DNA of 64,000 bases from Apoderus coryli (GCA_911728435.2 OU452210.1:14570001-14634000), one strand, 5' to 3'; positions 1 through 13,809 are shown, counted from the stretch's first letter. The notes: a model not told the origin generated them from the letters alone. Made by a program: numbers and translations.

Positions 1-3000
1 TTTATGCAAAATAAATTTAAAAGTCATACAGCTTCAAATGTGTAAAAGGAAATTTAATGGATAATAGTTATGTATACTGTGATTTAATTAAAGTAATTTT
101 TCAAGAAGCATTTCAAAGTAGTTTCGTACTTGCAATATCTTCTGGAACTGGATTTTAGGATAGCGTTTGTAAAATGCCGGGTTCTTTATCTTTTATGGTT
201 TTACAAATATAAAATTTTTGGGAACTATTTTATTGCATTTTAAAATATTGTAGTGCCCGAAATTCGTAAATCACATTTTTAAAAAAATTGGTATCTTTAA
301 CAAAAATGAAAGAACAAAACCAAAAAGGCTGATTGGGTGTTCGTTAATTTAAGGAAGCAGCATTAAATGGTATTTAATGACAGTGTCCATGAACGTTTAG
401 CGGATTAACATAGTAAATGGATGATTCGCACTAAGGGAAAGATAAAAGCCGATGAAAAGGCTTATTTATTCTTTATCCCACAATGTTACGGATTTTCTCC
501 AAATTAACCTTATTCATCACAAAAAAAAAATTCTGTATTTCAACATTGAATTATGTTTATTATTTTATCTTAATTAAAAATAGTAAATTCAGAAACTAAT
601 CCTTAATCTGTAATAATTGAGGCAATGACCGGGAGATCAAATGTTGATTGTATTATTACACTAGAGATGTAAGTAACATTTGGAAAAATATCATGTTAAT
701 ATGCGGGGAGATAAAATTGAATTACTGACTATTGATTGGCAATTTTTTATAAAGTTTTTGTTATAGTAACCATGGTCGTATCTAGAATGAAAATTCCGGG
801 GGTAAACTTACAGTCGACCTCTATACCGTTACTGAAAGACCGTTAATGGAGCAAGCCTGTTCTTTTTTCAAGCTATTACACGATCTAAGGGGGGCCTAAC
901 TGCTCCTAGAAACAATGCTGTTTTATTATTTATAATATTTCACCTAAGCAGGTGACATTTATTTTGTCTTCTTACTCGTGTGAAATCATCTACAGTGTGA
1001 GTTCCTTAGGGGCTTTTGCCACGTCTTCTTTCCATCATTTTATCAAATCGCATTTTTACACCGCGAACTTACGAATTTTACAGCTGTTTAATTTTTCTCG
1101 TACGTTTCTCCAGATTTAATGTGATTTTCGTGAGTGGTATAACATATTAATCCCTTACGCCCAACGTCAGCGTTGTAATCGTAAAGTTTAAATGCATTTG
1201 TCAGAGTCGTGCTACGTGCTATTTGAACACTAACCGTTTTTTTATAGTTAAGCAAACATTTCATAGTTTTGTTGTATTAAATTTTTGTTAATTAGATTAT
1301 TTATTTTACGACTAATTTAAAAAAAATCAGAGGTCTTTACTTGAAAGTGTGCGACAATAATGCATTTTTGTTATTAAAAATATTTTGTATCTCGGGTGGA
1401 TCAAAGAGTTTCAGGTCCCTGGACTGGCAAGTATGAGGGCAGTTCAAACTGCCATTAAACAGTTTGAATGAAAACACCTAATATTCACAGATCGTCTCGT
1501 TAATCAACGATAGTGCGTAGAGATTTCGCTAATGTTAGTAAATATGTGACTTTTATAGATATCAACTTGCAGTCGAATAGCTTCTTAAATACACTTATTT
1601 TAACGATTATAAGTCTGTTAGCGTATTGCCAAAAATAATTTAACATTGTAAACATGAGTGTAATTTTAAGCAAATCTATTAATAATATTGAATATACACA
1701 ATCAATTACCTCTCAATGTTAGCTTTGCTTTTATGAGTATAATATGTAGACTGTGAAAAATAACTTTGACGTAGATATGTAGTGTACTGACTGCACATTA
1801 TATAGGTACACTGGGGAATCTGGAATATATTCTTTAGATACTAGAAGATTCCTTCTTCTCTATATTATAACTTGATCGCCTTGCATCCAAGATAGCAGCC
1901 GGCTCTAATTTTCTTGTGACTGTCAGTTTTTATAAATTTAAATAAAAGAAAAGTAAAGTAGAAGTTTGTTTGGTGTACGCTGCTGCGCTATTACACATTT
2001 AATACTTGTTCCTATGCCTATACTCTATTCGTTTGCCATGCCGCACGTAGAAGTCCATGAAACGTTTGTGGACTTGTAAAGGAGCATCAGAACGTTGGCG
2101 TTAGAACGCGAACGTCCCGATGCCAATTCAATGAACATGTTGAAAATTCTGACCTTCTTAAAACACGTACAACGTACAAGCAATCATAAAATCGTGAAAT
2201 CGACGTCAATGCCAATTACTTTATTAATATTTTATGTCTTTATTATATACGAGTATTATATAGTTTTTTTTATACAAAAGTTACAATTAAAAGTTGAACG
2301 ATCATTTCCTGTCAACTGCGGAAAAAATCCATTATTGACTAATGTATTCAGTTCTTTACATTCTTAACATAATTAGAGGGTGACAACAAATTTTCACCCT
2401 TATATAGTTTACGCGTCTGTATTTATTGTAACTAACTAGGGCGTGCAATGAATCAGAACAAAATATTTTCATCCCTTGCATTAGATCCGCTTCCAGACCA
2501 TCTGGGGATAGAGCTGGATTTTTACTGTAATGGAATTATCATTTATGACTTATCAATTTCAATAATAACAGTTAAACATAAAATACACAGCACGTCGGTC
2601 GAAAACCATCAGAATTCGGTGTCTTTAGGCTGGGAGTAGTTTTCAAGTCCATTCTGCTTGAAAGCCAAGGACTTTAAATCTTCTCTGAACTGATTCGAAA
2701 CTCTTAACGTCAAAAATTCCCCAATCTCTTTGACTAGGTTATCAGTAAAAACACTACACAATACTGGCCCAAGATTTGATCTCAGAAAGGGTTCTGAAGA
2801 TCCAATCATTCTGGCTCTGGATGATGAAGTAGTAAGTAGATGTTACACAGGATCTGTTCTTTCTGGTTTGCTTCCCGATATCAGGGAAGAGGACCGTATG
2901 TTCCAGTATATATATAGTAAAGTTTACTCAGTATATAATGCTGTAATAATTTCGTCTGACCTTCGAACTCGTGTACGATTTGAAAATATTTGACTTGTCT

Positions 3001-3824
3001 TAAAAAAACATAAGTTACCGCAAAGACATTGGAATGGAAATATTAAATGTCAAGTCACCCTTATATAATTCAAACCAACGAGGGGGCCACAGATGCAATG
3101 CATCAAATGATGATTCATCATCCCTGGTTTGTAGCTAATTTCGAATCCTCCCTTTTTAAATTGCATAGAAAATACATTTCTGCTATTCTCTTCTATCGTT
3201 TTCACTGTTGCATGTGAAATAACTTGCAACATGACTTTTTCTTTCTTTCGACTGCATTCGGTATTCGCATAACACATTGCATGGAATATGACGAATTAAA
3301 AAACAACTTTTATGTTGCTGCTATACATGTATGGATAGGTACAATTATTTCTTTGGCTGAAGACGAAAGAAGGGCCATTTGAACACACCAGTGGTATCGT
3401 ATTATTCCCTTTCACAATTTTTTTAACGTGATTTCTGGTCATTTAAAGAAAAAGAAACTATGATACAAGGAGCAAAACAGCTTTGAGGGAGCAAGTTCAT
3501 CACCATTGCAAGTTTCATCCAGACGACAGTTTTCTTAGTATGGACTATGATTTGTTAGTCCGATTGGCTTGATTTTTTCATTGTTATGTGCAGCAATGTT
3601 TTAGAAAGGTGAACTATTGCTTCTGGTGAATCTGCTAAGCGTTAAACAAGGATTTACGAGCGTTTCTAAGAGGTGCTCCTTGAAAACGTAAATATGTATA
3701 AGAAATGAATGAACGACAGCTGAATTACAAATTGAAAAGTTGCTGATTGGCATATCCACTAGCTCATGCCTAGATTTTTCAGATGTTTTGGTTATGAAAG
3801 TGTGTTGAATTTCGAGCAAAAACA
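1..3824. other. AT-rich non-coding DNA, no gene recognised
   Basis: Long homopolymer and AT-rich tracts with stop codons in all frames. The open frames at 2095-2367, 2730-2993 and 3050-3277 have no recognisable domain, no splice-site context and low-complexity composition, so I treat them as chance. No RNA gene or clear repeat boundary was seen. Confidence 0.6.
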
Positions 3825-3960
3825 GTTGCTAAATGATTTTTGACGAAACGTGGATTTATCAAAGGACGAAGACGTGTGGAAATGTATCAGAGTCACCACG
3901 AGAACTTTAATGCCGATGTTTTGAAGAGCAGATGAGCCGTTTTTTGAAGCTGTAACTGTA
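3825..3960 (+). pseudogene. possible decayed DDE transposase relic
   Basis: Two short peptide stretches in different frames recall IS630/Tc1-mariner-type DDE transposases. One is FDETWI, like the first catalytic Asp block (xDETWI/V). About 30 bases on comes RRRVEMYQSHHENFNADV, like the block (YHxxMNxxxFExW) that follows in some insect DDE transposases. Frame changes and stops separate them, so nothing is functional. The match is by eye and short. Flanking sequence back to about 3600 may belong to the same relic but shows no clear motif. No terminal repeats were found. A chance resemblance cannot be excluded. Confidence 0.3.
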
Positions 3961-6900
3961 AATAATTGCAGCCGTTTAATAGCCAGTAATAATCATACTT
4001 CTGGATAAAAAAAAGATTCAGTTTTTTATAAAACAATTCAAGTTTTTTTTTGCTATTTTTGGTTAACCAATATATAAATACGGGTATGGAACATAATCAT
4101 TTAGTTAATTAAATATTTACATGTAATTAAAATAGTAACTAAATTTTCAATTATTCAAGTAACGTATATTATAATTTAAAATGAATAACTAACTAAACTA
4201 TACAGGTAACAACGGATCAGCTGCGCATATAAATTTGCATACACTTCTAACTAGCACTGACGATGGGTATGGAAAATACATACTCTAGCGCGATTGTTAT
4301 TATTCGATAGTTAGTTGAATTATTCTGTTTGTCTGAATTTTGTCATTTGATTATACGGCCTTTTTGCATTTTTCTAGGCTATGTACAACACGATATTTTT
4401 GTTGTGCACTGTATATAGAAAATGTAATAACAAACACACACTGATCTGTGTGTTGATTTTGGCCACACAACAAATGTAACACACAATTAATCATATTATT
4501 ATGATGATTGTACAAAATTAAGAGTAATATACAGGTGGAAAAATTTTTACTTGAGTAGATCAATCTAATCTATACTTCTAAAACATTTTGGCATTTGTGT
4601 CACTTCCGGTTATACCGGAAGTTGATACCAACTTTCTTATTTCAAATGGAACACCCTGTATATTATTATATTTTTGGATTCCCTGTCTGTTTTGCAGTAT
4701 TTTGTCTTAATACTTCCCTATACCTATCTCCAACAGTTTTTGAATAAATAATTTATTTTGAATTTTTTTGGCCCAAAACAGATCTCTAAGGAAATATTCA
4801 CCATTTGGTCATCTGAATAGACAGACTCTGGAAATTTTGACGGTGGATGGAGAATATCTTAGAAAAATCAACTATCTTAACAGAATCACCCATAAGGTTT
4901 TATGAACTTGTTTATTATTGATGGGTAAAGCGACAAAATTATAGAAAAAAACATGCATAATAGGTTCATTAGTTTTCTTCCATTCTTATTATTTTTACGG
5001 CACTTTTGTTAATAAATAACAAACGTTTTATTAGTTCTGAACTAAATTTCAGACTATTTTAATGTTTCGCGACGTTTACTGACGTTTCATGGCTAAATAA
5101 TGGCATAATTAAAATACAAAGAAATAATCCAATTTTTCTATTTAGAAAACTTTTCCATTTAGGGATAGGAACTTGGCATATCATTTAGAAGGGAATTTGA
5201 ATGTATTTCGGATTGTATTTTATAATATACAGGGTGTACCATTTGAGAAAAATAAATTATGTCTATTTTTACTAGTAGATTACAGTACACATCAGTACAG
5301 TAGTTTGCGGCCATTCTCTAGATACTCGTAGTTGATTTTACCATATATTTTACCCTGTATATAGCAGGTAGTTTACTAAATCTAGTTTAGTTGTTCTACT
5401 TAATAGAACAATTTGAGTTATGTCAAATATAAAAAATAAACGTAGTTACAGAGACAAAAGCTGGGTAGTTAAATGAAAAAAGGCAGCCAATAATTCATTT
5501 GCTTGTGGCATGTTGCTTGTATATTTTTACATTTTTGAATACCAAATAAAAAAGAAGGTGTGTGACATGTTGTAAAACATATTACCAGAGAAAATTCATG
5601 CTTCTTTTACTTTAAGCGTAACTTGATAATTTCAATGTTCCCCATTCTACTAGTATGCGAAATCGAAATTTCAATTTGGTATTCAGATTTGGGATTCTCG
5701 AATGTAACTTTACTCTTACCCTTCTTAGTTGACTGTCGGTTATACCAGGGGAAGAAACAAACAAAATACGAATATTAGTTTTTTGTTCTTTCTGTAAAAT
5801 ACTTATAGTTGTGTATTGTCTACTTTTAAACTTGATTTGGAAACTTTGGAACTACTCAAATGGAATTCGATTCATTGCTAGAATTTATTTTTTTAATACG
5901 TCGGTTTTCGAAAAATTTGAGGAACTACTTTTTTTAGGATAGTACAAAAATCAAAAAGATTCATTTACAACAATTTACAACATCAAAAATTGAGAATCTG
6001 ACATAGCCCCAAACTTTGCTCACCCTGTATAAGTGGATAAATAAAAGAAATATATCGGTCGAACCACGTGTTTTTAAAGAGTTGGTCAAGACCCTCCCGA
6101 ATACCGCAACTCGATATCTCTTTGTGTTCCCAAAATATCGTGATTTGAGTTTGGGTACAATTTTCCATTTTGCAAACTGTTCACCAGTTTATTATCTGTT
6201 TCAAAACTTGAAAATACTCTTTCTGAAAGTGGTTTACTTCAAATAACGAAGCCCTAATCCTCCAGGAATCATATTTTAATGAGGGGATAGAATTATTTGA
6301 AAAACGTTGGAATACGGAATGTGCTGTATTAGGGTGTGTTTTTTAAACTACACTCGTATAATGATAACATGTGACAGTTTGTGGGTATTTTCTTGAATAT
6401 TTCTTTAGAGACTCATATATAATTTTGATCTAGACTAGGTATCATATTTTGATAAAGACATGTTTTATGTAAATTTTCGCTAGGGAGGACTTTATTTTAT
6501 GAGAAAGGATATTTCCTTCTCGCATTTTTCCTGTTCTGTAACAGTTGTAAAACATTGAAATTCGTTATAAAATATTTTTGTTTTATTATTGTTGCGTAAG
6601 ATCTCTAAGTCATTAAGTAAATATATCTTTGAAACAATTGTTTAAGATTCCAGCTTCACTTTGGCTTCAAATTATTATCATAATCATAGCCTTTTGTAAA
6701 TGATGCAATTCATTCAAAATCTTTGAGCAAGATGAAGTTTATGGTTTTCCGCCTCTACAGGGAAAGTTGTAGTTCTTTAGAATGTCATTGTTTTTTGACC
6801 CTCTCTACGAATCTCGAACTTATTAGGGAATTGCATATCTGTTGATTATGAATGTTATATCCCCTACACGTAGATTATTAACCATTAGATCAACGAAACA

Positions 6901-8072
6901 ACTTACCAATTCAAATTTTCGCAAACCAGAGTAGACCTTAATGATAAAGAGACTAAATCAACCCATCCAATCATTGACTAAATGGTTAACACTATTTGTG
7001 TAGGAAATGAATTATTCAAGTTTCTCATTAACCAGACTTGGTTTATCACTCGGCTTAATAGATGGTAATTGATAGGCATACAATACGAGTATATTTATGT
7101 ATCAATATAATGTATATCACCCGACAAAGGGTGTTTATTTTACACATGTTATATTAAGAACTGGTTTATATCGGTCTCATATTGCCTTAGTAATCTTTCA
7201 GTGCATCGAAATATGTTTAACGTTTTAATACAATTGAGATGACATTTGTTTGGTTTTAGGTAGCATTGCAGTAAAACCAGTCTATTCACTACAATTACTG
7301 ACAATTTGCTCAAAATTTGAGCGCCTTGGTTTTACTGGACTACAGTAAATCTAAAAGCTGTGTCTAGATCTTTTCACAAAATTACTTTCAACATAGAAAT
7401 CATAGTTGAAAGCATTTGTTGTGCCTCAAGACTCTATTTTAGGGCCTGTTACCGTTTTTTGAAAGATGCTATAAGAAAACTCTCCGCAACATATTTTTTA
7501 GAGTCAATTAGTTATTTTAATCCCTATATAGTACAGAACATTAATATTATGTACAAGAAAAATGTGTGTTAAATATTTATTTACCAAGGAGAGGTAAAAT
7601 AAACCCTATAGAATAATTCTTTTGTTTAGTTGGCTTTTAGAAATCAAAACAAACTTGCACTGCAGTCCGTTGAATAATTTATTACACCAACTACAGATTT
7701 AGTGTACCACTACTACAGTCGGTATTATAAAAGTTAAAACATTATTAAGTAGGTATACTATAGAATACGAACGAAGAATTTGATTGTATTTTGGAATTCA
7801 TTAAATGAAGATAAAAGTCAAATTAGAATTAAGCGGATTAGATAGATAAACAATATGAACCGTTGCTATAAAAAATAAGTTACTTTCTGACGCTTCTGGT
7901 GATTCGCTCTTCTTAGCTGTCAGTGGTTTTGAAACTGCCTTCATCGGGAACATTCACAGACTTTTTGATCTATTAAGCAAACTTAATTTACGATTTTACT
8001 TGAAATAGATGATTGAACTGTATTAATATCAAAATTGGTTAACGCAATAGTAGCAATTCCTAGATACTCATA
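3961..8072. other. non-coding DNA with scattered MITE ends
   Basis: No gene seen. The stretch contains a palindromic CCGGAAGT motif (4602-4622) next to an ACACCCTGTA end (4651-4660), and facing CAGGGT/ACCCTG termini at about 5229 and 5358 that could bound a 130-bp MITE. Another CACCCTGT end lies at 6021-6028. The open frames at 5983-6246 overlap that end and read through repeat-like DNA. The rest is AT-rich with no recognisable feature. Confidence 0.55.
4602..4660 (-). repeat. MITE-like repeat, CCGGAAGT palindrome copy 1
   Basis: Holds two half-sites, ACTTCCGG and CCGGAAGT, around a 5-base spacer (4602-4622), then about 30 bases and a mariner-type end ACACCCTGTA (4651-4660). The intervening words TTCTTATTTCAAAT and CAACTT recur, reverse-complemented, beside copy 2 near 42085-42137, so this is a dispersed family and not a chance palindrome. 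The left end of this copy was not located. Confidence 0.5.
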
Positions 8073-8428
8073 TGTTAGGTGTGTAAAGTGGGCTTTAGAT
8101 TTATTGTTAACTGTGAATTTACGACCTAGCGCTTTGTTCGACACTGTATAATGTAACTATTTTGGTGGTAATTGGGTTTTACTAGAGGGGTGAACGGGGT
8201 ATGAATAAGAGACATATATACAAACAGCGAGAGAGGGAGAGACATAAACCTATCTATACTCTACTCCAAGCATTTCTCAGCTCAGCGTCAGCGGGGGTTC
8301 AACAACAAGCAGGCTAACCAGTGATAATAGGTTCCATCAGAGAGGATTTGTCCCGCTCCGGCTGCTTCATCCAAATCCCACCGATATAACAATAAATCTT
8401 TCACACTATCTGTATTTGGGCTCTAACT
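8073..8428 (+). mobile_element. possible solo LTR
   Basis: Starts TGTTAG and ends CTAACT, a short inverted pair typical of LTR termini although the last base is not the canonical A. Inside is a compositionally distinct, more GC-rich block (about 8260-8380) after a TATA-like stretch (about 8211-8220), with AATAAA near the 3' end (about 8391). That order resembles U3-R-U5. No 5-bp target duplication, primer-binding site or polyprotein was seen beside it, so this could also be an unrelated island. Low confidence. Confidence 0.3.
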
Positions 8429-10452
8429 TTAACTTCCCACTTGTCACTAGTATTACGATCGTTTTCGCATCTTTTAACATTTAAGATAAGTAAGATTCAT
8501 TGTCTTTTGATGTTTTGGAATACGTATTGAAAGTACCTACCAAAATTAGGTTTTTATAAAATGTTTTTACCCTATTATTAACAAATTTCAATAAGTTTTT
8601 CAGACTGAATTATACATTAACATTAAAAGAGTCAAATTTTTGCCCCATCATTGTACAGTGGCAGGGAGAACCGAGGTTTATGAATAATGTATCCCCAGTT
8701 TTTTAGAATATTTTATTTCTAGAGGTCCAATGGGAAAATTAACTCAAACCACGTTGTAAAATAAATAATATTATCATATAATATGTACCTCTTATCTATT
8801 ATGTCTAAAATTTTAGATAAATATACAACGTGTTTATGTATACGTATACATAATATATTTATATGTTGCATTTGTATGCATCTTTTGTACTGTATGCGAA
8901 AATGTTATGGGTAGACATGTCGCATTTTAAAAACCACCTCCCTTGTTATGGATCACAAGAGAATACATTCGACGCAAAAGAATCATCAAAAATTTGGTTT
9001 AAAATATATCGTAAGGCATAATAATACTCAATCTAAGATGTTTAAAAGAAAATGTCAATGATCAATCAACTTCTAGACGTTTACGTTTAAAAAATTAAAT
9101 AAGAACCACAATATTAAGATAGATTAATATAAATTTAATGTTCTCCTGAAATTTTAACCAAAATACAACTCTGAAATTTTTATTTTGGCGTATTTCTTTT
9201 CATGACACATAGTCTGAAAAAAATCATGTTGCTACTTTCAAATTCTTAGGCTCGTGTGACAGATAGACTCTAAAAATTACAATACAAATATTTATAAGCT
9301 ATTAAGATACTGAAGATGACCTTTATCTAGGACGACAACTTGTATATCAGCTAAATTTTTCAGCTGTAGAAGCTAAATCTGAAGTTTGCCGGGCAAAAAA
9401 CTATGGAAGAATATTTTTACAATGCATAAATCCCTATATTAAATTTGATTATAATCAATAACATAGCAAATGAACACCTAAAAGGCATATCACACTAGAA
9501 TTCCAATTGAGGTGCCATATGGCTCTAACTTAAACCCCAACAACCCTTTTGAAAATTGGTAATAGCAAAAAACAATAGGCCCTTCTCTCCATAACACAAA
9601 AATAGTCACACTTATATTAATTACATAAATTATTGTTTTTTTTTTAAATATTTAATAGTAATTTATTCTGTAATGTTCATCTGGTTTGTCCTAAGCAATA
9701 ATTATAAAATACGTTTGCGTCTGGTCTCCAGTAAATATTATCAGTAATTACTCGTTTTCTCAACGTATTCATGTGATATTTTGAGCTTTACATTAAAAAC
9801 TATACAATTAAGATTATATTCTGCCCATAAACTTTTTAATTAATTAGTAGTACTTAAAATTCTTTCTCAGACGAATTTTAATAGAGAATTTTTCATATCG
9901 ATTTTTGAAACGATGCGATGGCTAGTTGAAAGCGGAAAGAAGAGGACACGACGTTACGTGAATTACGACCATTTTTCAGAGCGTAACATCTAATAAACAA
10001 AAAGGATTTTGCTTCCCATGATCTCCTAACAAGATACTGGTCAGACCTTTAGAGCTAGCTACTTACTTATCTTGTAATTAGACGATTTATTTGACACTAC
10101 ATTATAATAATATCAATTTTGACTTGCTCAAAATGGATGTTGCCTTCGATAAATGAAATTTGGTGGGTCTCATTAAACCAAACAAGGAAAACTTTCATCT
10201 TATCTGTTTGTACTTTTTTTTATTTCCTGACCAAATACACGTTTTTGCTACTGCGTGAGTTTGCAATTAATTATCTGTCTACAAGGATTTTGTTCCAAGA
10301 AGTTTTTCAAGTTCTATTCATTTTATCGTTTATATCGAACTGTCAAACACCTATAGAAGAAGTTTTCTTCGAAATGAAACCACAGTAACACAGATTGTTT
10401 TAACGTTTTCTATCTGTTATTATTGTCAATATAGACTTCCACATAGGCGTGC
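8429..10452. other. AT-rich non-coding DNA, no gene recognised
   Basis: No domain-bearing frame. The only structure seen is a perfect 18-bp palindrome at 8835-8852 (TATGTATAC/GTATACATA), which is common in AT-rich DNA. The 89-codon frame at 10119-10388 has no recognisable similarity. Confidence 0.6.
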
Positions 10453-10493
10453 TTGAAAAAAATGCGAATTTCGTTGCTAAAACATTGAACTCA
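10453..10493. repeat. target-site duplication, left copy (41 bp)
   Basis: Identical base for base to 11943-11983. The two copies bracket the Jockey-type LINE. The repeat starts TTGAAAAAAATGCG and ends AACATTGAACTCA. Confidence 0.93.
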
Positions 10494-11942
10494 TTTTCAA
10501 TTTATCATTGAAATCTAAGAGTTTTCCCGAATTCTGGAAGACTGCTAGGATCTGTCCGGTTCTGAAGGGTGGTGATAGTGCAGAAATATCAAATTATATG
10601 CAACTTCTCGAAGCTTTTTGAAATCATCCTTTGTGAGCGTATCAACAGTTTGATCTTGAGTCAGATCTCCATTAACCAGCATGGCTTTATGAGGAATAGA
10701 TCTACTCTCACTAATCTGGCTACATTTACTGAGTATGCGTCTGAGGTACTGGATGGACAGGGTCAGGTGGATGTAATATACACCGATTTTTCTAAAGCAT
10801 TCGACCGTGTTTGTCATTCTGTGTTACTTAGTAAGTTGTCGTGTTTTGGTTTCTCTGGGGACCATGTCTGTTTTATGAAATCATATCTGTCTAACAGAAA
10901 GCAGTTTGTGTGCTGTAATGGCTTTAGCTCACATGAATTTACAGTGACATCTGGTTTGCCTCAGGGGTCTAATCTTGGCCCCTTATTATTTCTCATATTT
11001 GTTAATGATATTGTAAATGTTATAAATTGCAAAAGTCTTTTGTTCGCTGATGACCTGAAAATATATACAAGTGTCCGTAATTTGTCGGACTGTTTGAGGC
11101 TTCAGAAAGACCTGGATTCGATTCAGGACTGGTGTGTCCGAAATTACTTGCCGCTAAACACCTCAAAATGTAAAATTGTCACTTATACTCGACGATTAAT
11201 AATCCACGATTATCATTACTCGATTGGGGATTGTCAACTATCTCGTATTTATTCCATGAGAGATCTTGGAGTTTTATTCGATTGTCGATTAACGTTTGTT
11301 GATCATATAGCGAGTAAAGTTGCGGATGCAATGAAGTCCTATGGTTTTATAGTCAGGAATTGTGCAGGTTTCACGGATATTGGATGCTTGAAGGCTCTTC
11401 TTTGCGTTTGTGCGTTCCAAGTTGGAGTATTGTAGTTTAGTTTGGAATCCTTATTATGTCAGTCATAAGTCGTCTGTAGAGCGTGTACAGAGGAGATTTC
11501 TTGCTAGAGGAATTGAGTATACCGATCTGACAAGTAGGTTCCATATTGAGTCCCTAGAATATCGTAGGGCGACTGTGGCTCTTACCTTCCTGCACGGACT
11601 GCTGAACAATAAAATAGATTGCACAGAGTTGTTGTCCCAAATTAATTTTTGTATACCGCGTGTGTCCGGTAGGCATTGTAGCACTTTTTACTGCCCGAGA
11701 GCTCGAACGAATCTAATGTTGAAGTCTCCAATATATTTTATGTTAAATTGTTATAATGTGATGTGTGAATCGTGTGATGTACATTTCACCCCATATAGGA
11801 TAATTTTAGATGAAGCTAAATTGTATTGTAATTTGTAAACTTGTAATGTTGTTAGTATTTGTCCAATTTATTTCCTATTTAATGTATATTGCTCTGTAAA
11901 TGGATAGATTCTGTTGAGCAATAAAGCTTATTATTATTATTA
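10494..11942 (+). mobile_element. 5'-truncated Jockey-type non-LTR retrotransposon
   Basis: A 1.45-kb LINE insertion bounded exactly by a 41-bp direct repeat (10453-10493 and 11943-11983). It retains the reverse transcriptase and C-terminal part of ORF2, a short 3' UTR, an AATAAA signal and a (TTA)n tail (about 11920-11942). The 5' end, including the endonuclease and any ORF1, is missing, as expected for abortive target-primed reverse transcription. The perfect duplication points to a recent insertion, yet the coding region has at least two frameshifts, so it was copied from a defective source or has decayed by indels. The tail resembles that of the LINE at 23836-25078. Confidence 0.9.
10497..11838 (+). 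pseudogene. LINE ORF2 fragment: reverse transcriptase, frameshifted
   Basis: Reverse transcriptase of the Jockey group, which would make cDNA at a nicked target. The first frame reads FPEFWKTARICPVLKGGD then SNY. A small deletion near 10590 shifts to the main frame, which continues IICNFSKLFEIIL. That frame runs to about 11405 with motif A (YTDFSKAFDRV), motif B (SGLPQGSNLGPLLF) and the catalytic box LLFADDLKIY, all intact. A second shift near 11403 moves to the frame that carries RSKLEYCSLVWNPYY and the C-terminal domain, ending at the stop at 11836-11838. Endonuclease and N-terminal RT blocks are absent. Not expected to make a working protein. Family placement is from motif wording, not phylogeny. 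Confidence 0.88.
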
Positions 11943-11983
11943 TTGAAAAAAATGCGAATTTCGTTGCTAAAACATTGAACTCA
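11943..11983. repeat. target-site duplication, right copy (41 bp)
   Basis: Exact copy of 10453-10493, directly after the (TTA)n tail of the LINE. Sequence diverges immediately after it (GTATGA here, TTTTCA on the left), so the duplication length is 41 bp. Confidence 0.93.
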
Positions 11984-13809
11984 GTATGAATTATCTATGT
12001 CACTATCTACGCTTTTGGATTTCATATCTTTGACATGGTTCACCTGCGATTTCGATTATTTACATTTATGTGATTTTGGAGAATTGAATCTAGCTAAAAG
12101 CAATCTATTTGAATCCCAACCCTACTAACTAATTAAAGGTAATAATAATTTTCCATCTGTTATGGACAAAATCCTTGTTTCAAGCTAACTCTGGTAGTAA
12201 TTATAGATATATATGATATATGCTATTTGTATTCTATTCAACCTTGAAATAATAAAGTCTTACATGATCAATCGGGAAATTTCCAAATATACAACGTTGA
12301 ATCTAAAATTTACATTTACTTTTAGATTGACTAAAAACTTTTCTCTTTAAAACTCAGCGAAAGGAAAATATGTATAAGAAGATTATATATAATAACAAGA
12401 GAAGTTGTGAGGTGGAACTGGTTGAATTTTTGAAGTTCAGTCGAACATGTAAGTAGTCAATGAAAATAGTACTTCCCAGCGATGTCTTTTTGCGTTAGGT
12501 TTATTTTAATTTAGATAACTTTTCCCTCGTATACGAATATATTTCTGTCAAATAATTTATGCAATTATCTGTCAGCTCCAATAAGACATCCAGCTTGTGT
12601 AAATTGGACGTCAATCTAAAGGATTCTGTTGCGTTAGGTCATAGATTGTAGCTGTAACTATGTTAGTTGCTCAAAATTCACCCCCTCATTGTGGTTTCCC
12701 TTAATACGTACCAAAGAACGTTTAGGTCCATATCTTTACATAAATTTGCCGTGTACAGGGTAAGCATATGTACCGTAGTTGGAGATTCAACTTAAATTTC
12801 AAAAACGTCATTTTTAACTGAATAAAATTATAAAAATGACACGATGTTGTTAGGCTCCAAGCCGAATTTAACTAAGTATCGAATGATGGAAAATGGTATG
12901 TAAACCCAAACATATTTTTCCAATTGAATACTTTAATTGATTAAATAATCATAGCAAATTTATTGAAGTTGTTTTCGTATATCGATGCACACAAAAGTGA
13001 AAAGGTAAAATTAATGAAATGAACTAACTGATCTATTAACAAAATTTCAATTAATAAACAATGCGAAGGTAACATTTTCAGAATAGATGTTGTTTTTGTT
13101 TTGTGTGTAGTGTAGCACTAAATAAAAAGGCAAATTCATTTCGAATTGTTTCAAATAACGCCCCATTTGATTTATTCAAACAATTTCTCTTTCCATTAAA
13201 AGCTCTGTGATGTACATATTTAAACATGTACATTTTCAAGCTATTGCTCAAATTAAGTGGATATCATCGCTGACTACACTATTATCAGTTATCAGAATAG
13301 AAATTATTATCAGTATACATATGTATATCGGGATATACACTATACATACAAGTCTATTTCATATCACTTACGAAGCTATTGTCCAAAGTCGTTACATGAT
13401 ATTATGCTGTGGTTATTACTAATGTCACTTGATGTAATTCTATTAGGCCGTTTAACATTAATTTATATGCTCAAAGGGTGAATATTGGGATTTAATACGA
13501 GAATTGCGTTGATAATTTTGGTAAACTAATTAAGGTGGCTCTACACGTTACACGAATCATTCGTACTTCCCCTGTAGTGTTTTTGGGGGTTTTATTATAG
13601 TTTTGCAGTAACGATCATTTAACGAATTTGTTGTGTTTTGTTTTTGAAAGAGCAAAAAATTAATACTTTAACTATTTAGACACTGGAATGTTCACGTCCC
13701 GAAAAATGTATGGATTAAAGTTGTTTTGTTGAGCAAGCTTTAATTTCACAAATATATCAAACAACTCCTCTATAAAATGGTATATTTTTTCAGTCCATTT
13801 TATAAAACT
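11984..13809. other. AT-rich non-coding DNA, no gene recognised
   Basis: No frame with a recognisable domain. The overlapping 71- and 74-codon frames at 13207-13481 are AT-driven. A single ACAGGGTA near 12755 is a possible solitary mariner-type end. Confidence 0.6.

Noticed and set aside
2095..3277. Several 60-90-codon ORFs near the left end
   Set aside because: Short, AT-driven, without domain wording or splice signals; expected by chance in 64 kb.
8835..8852. Perfect 18-bp palindrome TATGTATAC/GTATACATA
   Set aside because: Alternating purine-pyrimidine AT-rich palindromes are frequent in such DNA; no paired copy or gene context.
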